From positions 1 through 37,160 of IMG/VR virus record IMGVR_UViG_3300031997_000577: DNA of 37,160 nt; one strand, written 5' to 3'. This document shows, one piece after another, positions 33,456 to 37,160 of this stretch. The DNA is from a virus. The translations under genes and the position numbers were made by a program. The notes below the pieces were generated by a model. That model was given only the letters and a program-made list of their open reading frames with translations. It did not search any database and was not told the DNA's origin. Position 1 is the first letter of the stretch. Every line of letters begins with the position of its first letter.

Positions 33456-34178
33456 TCATTTTCTATCTCCTTTTATAAAAAAATCATAGGTGAACGGTCC
33501 ATCCTCCTTTGTCATGACAATCGGCTTTATCATAATATCTTTTCGTTGAACCTTAATTCCTTTTTGGTTAAGAAGGTCATGAACTCCGTTAATACCCTCA
33601 AGGATTTTCCTATCCTCGTTACCGAACTGAGGAACGGACGCTATAAAGAACGATACTTTTCCACTCCTCTTGAACCAAGTCATCCCCATTTCTTTAGAAG
33701 ACAAAAAGTCAACGATGTCTTTTTTAAGCTGTGGAGTTACCTTATCTTCTATTGTAAAATGAGTCATCGGACTGGCCTCCGAACCTGTAGCCGCAGTCAG
33801 CATCAGGACAGCGTCTTGGTCGTTATCCTTGGCAGTCTGAGCTATCATCGCCCTAGCCTTGCCATTACCCTTATAAGAGACAACCCATGTCGGCTCCACC
33901 CCCCCATATATGCCAGACCCAAAACTAACCTTCGCATCCCTCACACCGGGTATGGCTATGAGGATTTTCTCAAACTCCTGCATCTTCCTATAGACTTCGT
34001 GGGTAGACCCGCCAGCTCGGTAACTCGTTATTCCCACCCTTATTTCAGGCTCGGTTGAACCACTACCGCCGCCCGAAGTGTACTGGTTTCCCCTGAAAGG
34101 ATGCCCCGGATTCTCACCCGAATTGGCATTACCCTCAGTGATTTTCCTAAATCTGGGTTTAACAATAACGTATGTCAT
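33456..34178 (-). CDS. Head-region protein with GHPFRGNQY tag (unrecognised effector or cargo)
   Basis: The 240-residue product has RFRKITEGNANSGENPGHP then FRGNQYTSGGGSG near the N-terminus. GHPF.GNQ(Y/H) elements are, from memory, frequent at domain borders in phage minor head and effector proteins, like GGPGSGR in its neighbours. The rest is alpha/beta (EFEKILIAIPGVRDAKVSF; DAVLMLTAATGSEAS; VSFFIASVPQFGNEDRKI) with no catalytic motif that I recognise. It directly follows the MuF-like gene. The role is unknown; cargo or head-completion are options. Two TAGGAAAATC copies occur (33603 and 34140). Confidence 0.65.
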   Translation of the reverse strand: MTYVIVKPRFRKITEGNANSGENPGHPFRGNQYTSGGGSGSTEPEIRVGITSYRAGGSTHEVYRKMQEFEKILIAIPGVRDAKVSFGSGIYGGVEPTWVVSYKGNGKARAMIAQTAKDNDQDAVLMLTAATGSEASPMTHFTIEDKVTPQLKKDIVDFLSSKEMGMTWFKRSGKVSFFIASVPQFGNEDRKILEGINGVHDLLNQKGIKVQRKDIMIKPIVMTKEDGPFTYDFFIKGDRK

Positions 34179-35449
34179 CTCCCCTCCGCCATCAAAACAG
34201 ACCCCTCAGGAGTGCGAAAGACAACTCCGTCATTCCTCTGAAGCCAGAAACCCCCTCTTTCTACTCTCTCTACAACCCCCACCCGAACAAGAACTCCATC
34301 TAGTTCCCAAACAGTCGCCCCAACAGGAATTGTGGCTGCAGATATCCCAAACTCCATCATGGCAGCTGGCCTGATGAGCTGCATTCCGTTATTGACCAGA
34401 GTCATTGCGTTACTGACGATATTCTCGACTGCAAATCTCGGGACCGCCCTGTATCCCGTAGCATTCATGAGGTTTATAATCTGGTCGTTCAGTACCTTCC
34501 TCTGAGTTATAAAAAATTCCTGTTCTACTCCCGCAGTAATAGCAATCTTAGCCCGAGAAGCATTCATCTGGCTAAACAAATCATCAAACAAGTCTGCCAC
34601 GTTCCCGGTCACGGGCGCACCCTCGGCTGTCGTAACGAATGCAGCAAGCCTGTCCAGCCCCGTTATTATCTCCGGAGACAACGCAACACCACCAGAGCCG
34701 TCTGTGTCCTGCATGTCTTCCCGAACATAAACAAGCCTGCACAAGCAATTGAAAAGACACTCCGTATCCCCTGATTTTGGGACCGTGGGAAGAGTTTCTT
34801 TTGTATATGGAGAATTTGCTGCAATATCAAGACAATCCGAACAGTGGTCCCCAATAGGATGTCCTAGTTCCCAGTGAATCAAAACCCCATCCCAGTCCTG
34901 ACCTCCAGCAACGTATCCGTTCCAGAACTGTGCCTCAAGAGAATCCGCATAATCCTCGGCGCGGGCCTCCGCTCCCTTAAGAGACTCATGATTCCCTATC
35001 TGCCCAAAGGCATTCTTTGCATACCGGGATTCCTGCCTTAGAGCAATGTTAGAGAATCGCTCATCCGGCTCCGTCATTCCCTGTGACTGATAAAATGGAT
35101 TCCCAGAATGCATGGCCCCAGCATTAAACGCCTGCTTGTAAAAGTCAGGACCGAACTCCTTGAACTCCGAAAGAGCATCCGCAGGCGATATAACCCCTGC
35201 GTCTATTCTTCCAGTCAAGTCCTTCAGCCGCGTAGCAAACTCATCCTTAATATCACTAAACGCCGCCAGACCCTGCCTAGCGGCCCCACGGTCAAACCCC
35301 CCGATAGACCCCAATGCCTGACTCCATATACCCCTCTCAGTCTCCGCCTTCCACCCACCACCAAAGAGGAACTTGCGGCCCTCGGTAAGCCAGAACTTAT
35401 CAATCTCCTCTGTCAGGACCATCGAGTTACCGGGGATTTTCCTAATCAA
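34175..35449 (-). CDS. MuF-type minor head protein
   Basis: I take the TTG at 35449 as the start because GGAGG lies six bases upstream; a TTG two codons earlier and an ATG nine codons later are alternatives. The central part has DHCSDCLDIA and, about 25 residues later, ECLFNCLCRL. This Cys pattern (CxxC...CxxxCxC) with LPTVPKSGDTEC between the pairs matches the zinc-like core of phage Mu F-type head morphogenesis proteins. The flanking helices are long and charged. MuF proteins connect portal and capsid and often carry effector domains; the C-terminal ~110 residues here are of unknown kind. One TAGGAAAATC copy lies near its start (35435). Confidence 0.72.
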   Translation of the reverse strand: MIRKIPGNSMVLTEEIDKFWLTEGRKFLFGGGWKAETERGIWSQALGSIGGFDRGAARQGLAAFSDIKDEFATRLKDLTGRIDAGVISPADALSEFKEFGPDFYKQAFNAGAMHSGNPFYQSQGMTEPDERFSNIALRQESRYAKNAFGQIGNHESLKGAEARAEDYADSLEAQFWNGYVAGGQDWDGVLIHWELGHPIGDHCSDCLDIAANSPYTKETLPTVPKSGDTECLFNCLCRLVYVREDMQDTDGSGGVALSPEIITGLDRLAAFVTTAEGAPVTGNVADLFDDLFSQMNASRAKIAITAGVEQEFFITQRKVLNDQIINLMNATGYRAVPRFAVENIVSNAMTLVNNGMQLIRPAAMMEFGISAATIPVGATVWELDGVLVRVGVVERVERGGFWLQRNDGVVFRTPEGSVLMAEGR

Positions 35450-35946
35450 TCCCAACCTCCGGTTCTCATCTTTGAGACACGATTTAACACCCTATCCACC
35501 CTCCTTGCCTGACGAGACCACTGCCTAGCCCACTGGACAGTCGCTTTCTTTGCGGCTGGAGAGGCGGCATTAGATGACCGAACTGCCAATATAGCATTCT
35601 TGGACCCCTCCTTCCTCCAATCCCTTTCTCCCTTGAGTATTTTTATCTGCTGTACCGTAGAAGGAGTGTTTTTAAGGGCATTTATAAGTTTATTCAATCT
35701 GTCTTTCGTAGTTTCTTTGGGAGGATATGTCCTCGTCTGATTATCGTCGGCCCGGTAAGGACTTTTAGCCTGAAATCGTCTAAGTTTTAACTTCCGGAGT
35801 ATTCTATTAACTTCTCTTGGATTTTTTGTATTCTTAATATTCTTAGCCCAAGCTTTAGGCTGAGACAACCCGGACGGTCTTCTCCCCGAACCCGGACCAC
35901 CCTCTACCAGAATAGTCTCAAAATCTTCGGGGAATACTTTTCTCAT
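35446..35946 (-). CDS. Tagged basic head-region protein 4 (GGPGSGRRP)
   Basis: The 166-residue product opens MRKVFPEDFETILVEGG, continuing PGSGRRPSGLSQPK, the shared tag. The rest is very basic and helix-prone (RNPREV-like lysine/arginine stretches, WARQWSRQARRVDRVLNR near the end), suggesting nucleic acid binding or packing against DNA in the head. The ATG has AGGAGA six bases upstream. It is the last of the tagged basic proteins before the MuF-like gene. No known family. It may be a packaged internal protein. Confidence 0.72.
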   Translation of the reverse strand: MRKVFPEDFETILVEGGPGSGRRPSGLSQPKAWAKNIKNTKNPREVNRILRKLKLRRFQAKSPYRADDNQTRTYPPKETTKDRLNKLINALKNTPSTVQQIKILKGERDWRKEGSKNAILAVRSSNAASPAAKKATVQWARQWSRQARRVDRVLNRVSKMRTGGWD

Positions 35947-35955
35947 TTGTGTCTC

Positions 35956-36219
35956 CTATGGCTTGCTATATTTATCTATAGTTCTTTTCCAGCCAGAGGA
36001 TGTGTCAAAAGACATCCTTACAAGCCTATTAAATCTATGCAGCGCATACTTTTTATTGTTAGAACGAACTCTATCTCCTACCTTCTTCCACACATCTCCA
36101 TATCGTTTTTGCTGAGAAGGCCAATCAGCTTTCGCTCCCGCCCTTCCCGGTCTCCGTCCACTACCGGGGCCACCCTCAAGTAAGACTGTGGTGAATTCAG
36201 AAGCATTTACTTTTCGCAT
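35956..36219 (-). CDS. Tagged basic head-region protein 3 (GGPGSGRRPG)
   Basis: An 87-residue product starting MRKVNASEFTTVLLEGG and then PGSGRRPGRAGAK, the shared tag. The remainder is basic (VWKKVGDRVRSNNKKYALHR, then SSGWKRTIDKYSK). The start has GGGAGGAAG upstream, and it overlaps the end of the previous tagged gene. The small size and near-identical N-terminus relative to its neighbours argue for repeated duplication of tagged genes or recombination of the tag onto different bodies. The function is unknown. Confidence 0.74.
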   Translation of the reverse strand: MRKVNASEFTTVLLEGGPGSGRRPGRAGAKADWPSQQKRYGDVWKKVGDRVRSNNKKYALHRFNRLVRMSFDTSSGWKRTIDKYSKP

Positions 36220-36641
36220 TTCTTCCTCCCAGCTAACTTGACCTTCTTATCTGCTCGGTCAGTCCAGTTTTTTATAAAAGGTTTGTCCGGCTTCCTATGG
36301 AGACCAAAATTCTTCATGACTGTTTCAGAATTTCTAGGTCTGGGCTTTTTTGCACCCTCTTGAAAGTTCTCCCAGTGGACCCTTCCGCCTTGACGATAAC
36401 TTACCATTCCAACCGCTTTGTACGCAGCAGCTCTCCAATTTCTATTTCCTTTCGGAGCAATAAGTTTAGCCTTACCTATTTTCAATGCACCCTTGGCAAT
36501 ATCTTTCTCTCCCGCAGCCCGGAGTCTTCGGACCTTATGGACCAGATAAGTTCTGGCTGTTGCCCCTCCGGGCCGTCTTCCAGAACCCGGACCACCTTCT
36601 ACTAGAACAGTATTGAAATCTTCAACATTTACTTTTTTCAT
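36207..36641 (-). CDS. Tagged basic head-region protein 2 (GGPGSGRRPG)
   Basis: A 144-residue product starting MKKVNVEDFNTVLVEGG, then PGSGRRPGGATARTYL. The tag is almost the same as in the next two genes. The body is rich in Arg and Lys (HKVRRLRAAGEKDIAKGALK; ADKKVKLAGRKKCEK at the end) and probably binds nucleic acid or anionic partners. A ribosome binding site (GGAGA) precedes the ATG. Its body does not resemble the neighbours' bodies, so the tag is a separable module. The function is unknown. Confidence 0.76.
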   Translation of the reverse strand: MKKVNVEDFNTVLVEGGPGSGRRPGGATARTYLVHKVRRLRAAGEKDIAKGALKIGKAKLIAPKGNRNWRAAAYKAVGMVSYRQGGRVHWENFQEGAKKPRPRNSETVMKNFGLHRKPDKPFIKNWTDRADKKVKLAGRKKCEK

Positions 36642-36643
36642 AG

Positions 36644-37000
36644 TTAGTCTCCGTACATGGGTCCGTATTTTTTAGATTTAGCAGAGGCTGACATACTATA
36701 CCTCTTGCTCCACGCCTTGCTCTTCATCTTCATTCCCTTCGATAATTTTTCGGCGTTTTTCTCCATCCAACCAAGAGCCTTGATATATCTTTTTTCTCCA
36801 AGTTTTGTTTTGGCATTCCAAGATTTTGCTCTAATGACTACCTGACCAATGTCATCCCTCCTGTTGGCTAGGGAAATAAGTTTAGAAGCCGTCACTCCAC
36901 TTGGCCCGACTCCCTTCCTTCCACCTCCCGGTCTACGCCCACTACCCGGACCACCCTCTAGTAAAATAGTCTTGAAATCAGACACATTTACTTTTTTCAT
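36644..37000 (-). CDS. Tagged basic head-region protein 1 (GGPGSGRRPG)
   Basis: A 118-residue product starting MKKVNVSDFKTILLEGG, then PGSGRRPGGGRKGVGPSG. The rest is basic and Ser/Lys rich (KYGPMYGD at the end, KGMKMKSKAWSKRYSMSA before it). It has a strong AAAAAGGAGATAGT ribosome binding site. Its start overlaps the stop of a partial gene that itself ends in a basic tail. Packaged internal head proteins of other phages are also small and basic, which supports a packaged role, but that is inference. Confidence 0.76.
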   Translation of the reverse strand: MKKVNVSDFKTILLEGGPGSGRRPGGGRKGVGPSGVTASKLISLANRRDDIGQVVIRAKSWNAKTKLGEKRYIKALGWMEKNAEKLSKGMKMKSKAWSKRYSMSASAKSKKYGPMYGD

Positions 37001-37158
37001 ACTATCTCCTTTTTTCCTTTTCTTAAATTACCCATGCCCAAAAACAAAGCCCGATTAGCCCGCTTTGCTATAACCTTATTTATACCAGCCCTACTTCTAG
37101 GAGAAAAATAATCCCCACTAAAAAATCTTTCTTTACGAATAGCTTTGAGTTTATCAGC
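36997..37158 (-). CDS. Partial CDS, C-terminus of a basic head-region protein
   Basis: The minus-strand frame is open from the window edge to a TGA at 36999-36997. The last 53 residues read ADKLKAIRKERFFSG, then YFSPRSRAGINKVIAKRANR and ALFLGMGNLRKGKKEIV. Composition (many Arg and Lys) matches the tagged small proteins downstream, so it may be another member of that set, but its N-terminus, and any tag, lies outside the window. Its stop overlaps the next ATG as ATGA. Confidence 0.68.
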   Translation of the reverse strand, partial: ADKLKAIRKERFFSGDYFSPRSRAGINKVIAKRANRALFLGMGNLRKGKKEIV

Positions 37159-37160
37159 AA

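Noticed and set aside
36207-37000. CRISPR-like or tandem DNA repeat made by the tagged genes
   Set aside because: The similarity is a coding module at gene starts with varied spacing and diverged bases, not a short direct repeat array with spacers.

Overview
The window is a long stretch of the late (virion) region of a tailed double-stranded DNA bacteriophage or prophage. Every gene I accept is on the minus strand, so the transcript reads from high to low coordinates. Genes are packed tightly, with many ATGA/TAATG-type overlaps, and most starts have a clear AGGAG-type ribosome binding site. The head gene order, a T4 gp23-like capsid protein, an HK97 gp10-like protein, a tail-tube/frameshifted-chaperone/tape-measure order and a tail hub point to a long-tailed caudovirus. 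I saw no tRNA, integrase, terminase or portal in the window. The host cannot be named. Two radical SAM enzymes hint at an anaerobic or microaerobic host, but that is inference.

Layout in transcription order. (1) About 37.16-33.5 kb holds a run of small basic proteins sharing an N-terminal tag (xxDFxTxLxEGGPGSGRRPG), a MuF-type minor head protein with a zinc-like Cys cluster, and a protein with a GHPFRGNQY tag. (2) About 33.5-29.2 kb holds a single-span membrane protein, a 45-residue acidic protein, two PI3/4-kinase-like proteins that carry the GGPGSGR tag and are each followed by a ~90-residue partner, a holin-like protein and a two-anchor coiled-coil protein. (3) About 29.2-26.7 kb holds a prohead protease fused to a scaffold-like coiled coil, then the major capsid protein and a strong hairpin. 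(4) About 26.6-18.2 kb holds an accessory cassette inserted between capsid and connector genes: a GT9 glycosyltransferase, a GT9-GT2-GT9 triple fusion, a glycerol-3-phosphate-cytidylyltransferase-like enzyme, a LicD-like phosphotransferase, a CmcI-like methyltransferase, a DUF4254-like protein, a sulfatase-fold enzyme with a Thr in the nucleophile position, a two-span membrane protein, a radical SAM enzyme and a small protein. (5) About 18.3-13.9 kb holds head-tail connection and tail completion proteins, the tail tube and a tail assembly chaperone pair joined by a probable -1 frameshift. (6) About 13.9-0 kb holds a 1913-residue tape measure, tail tip and hub proteins, a radical SAM/SPASM enzyme with a Cys-rich DUF483-like partner, a large tail fibre and the start of another gene.

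Two themes stand out. First, the glycan cassette looks like one pathway: sugar transfer, CDP-alcohol phosphate activation and transfer, and methylation. Two of its glycosyltransferases share an N-terminal module (EIFYN..PIVI.PG) with the small protein at the cassette's other end, so that module may be a shared docking or virion-binding element. Second, the tagged head-region proteins, including two kinases, look like a set of capsid-addressed effectors. Separately, a 10-base word, TAGGAAAATC on the coding strand, occurs 12 times exactly, always in the same orientation, and has no explanation from the genes.
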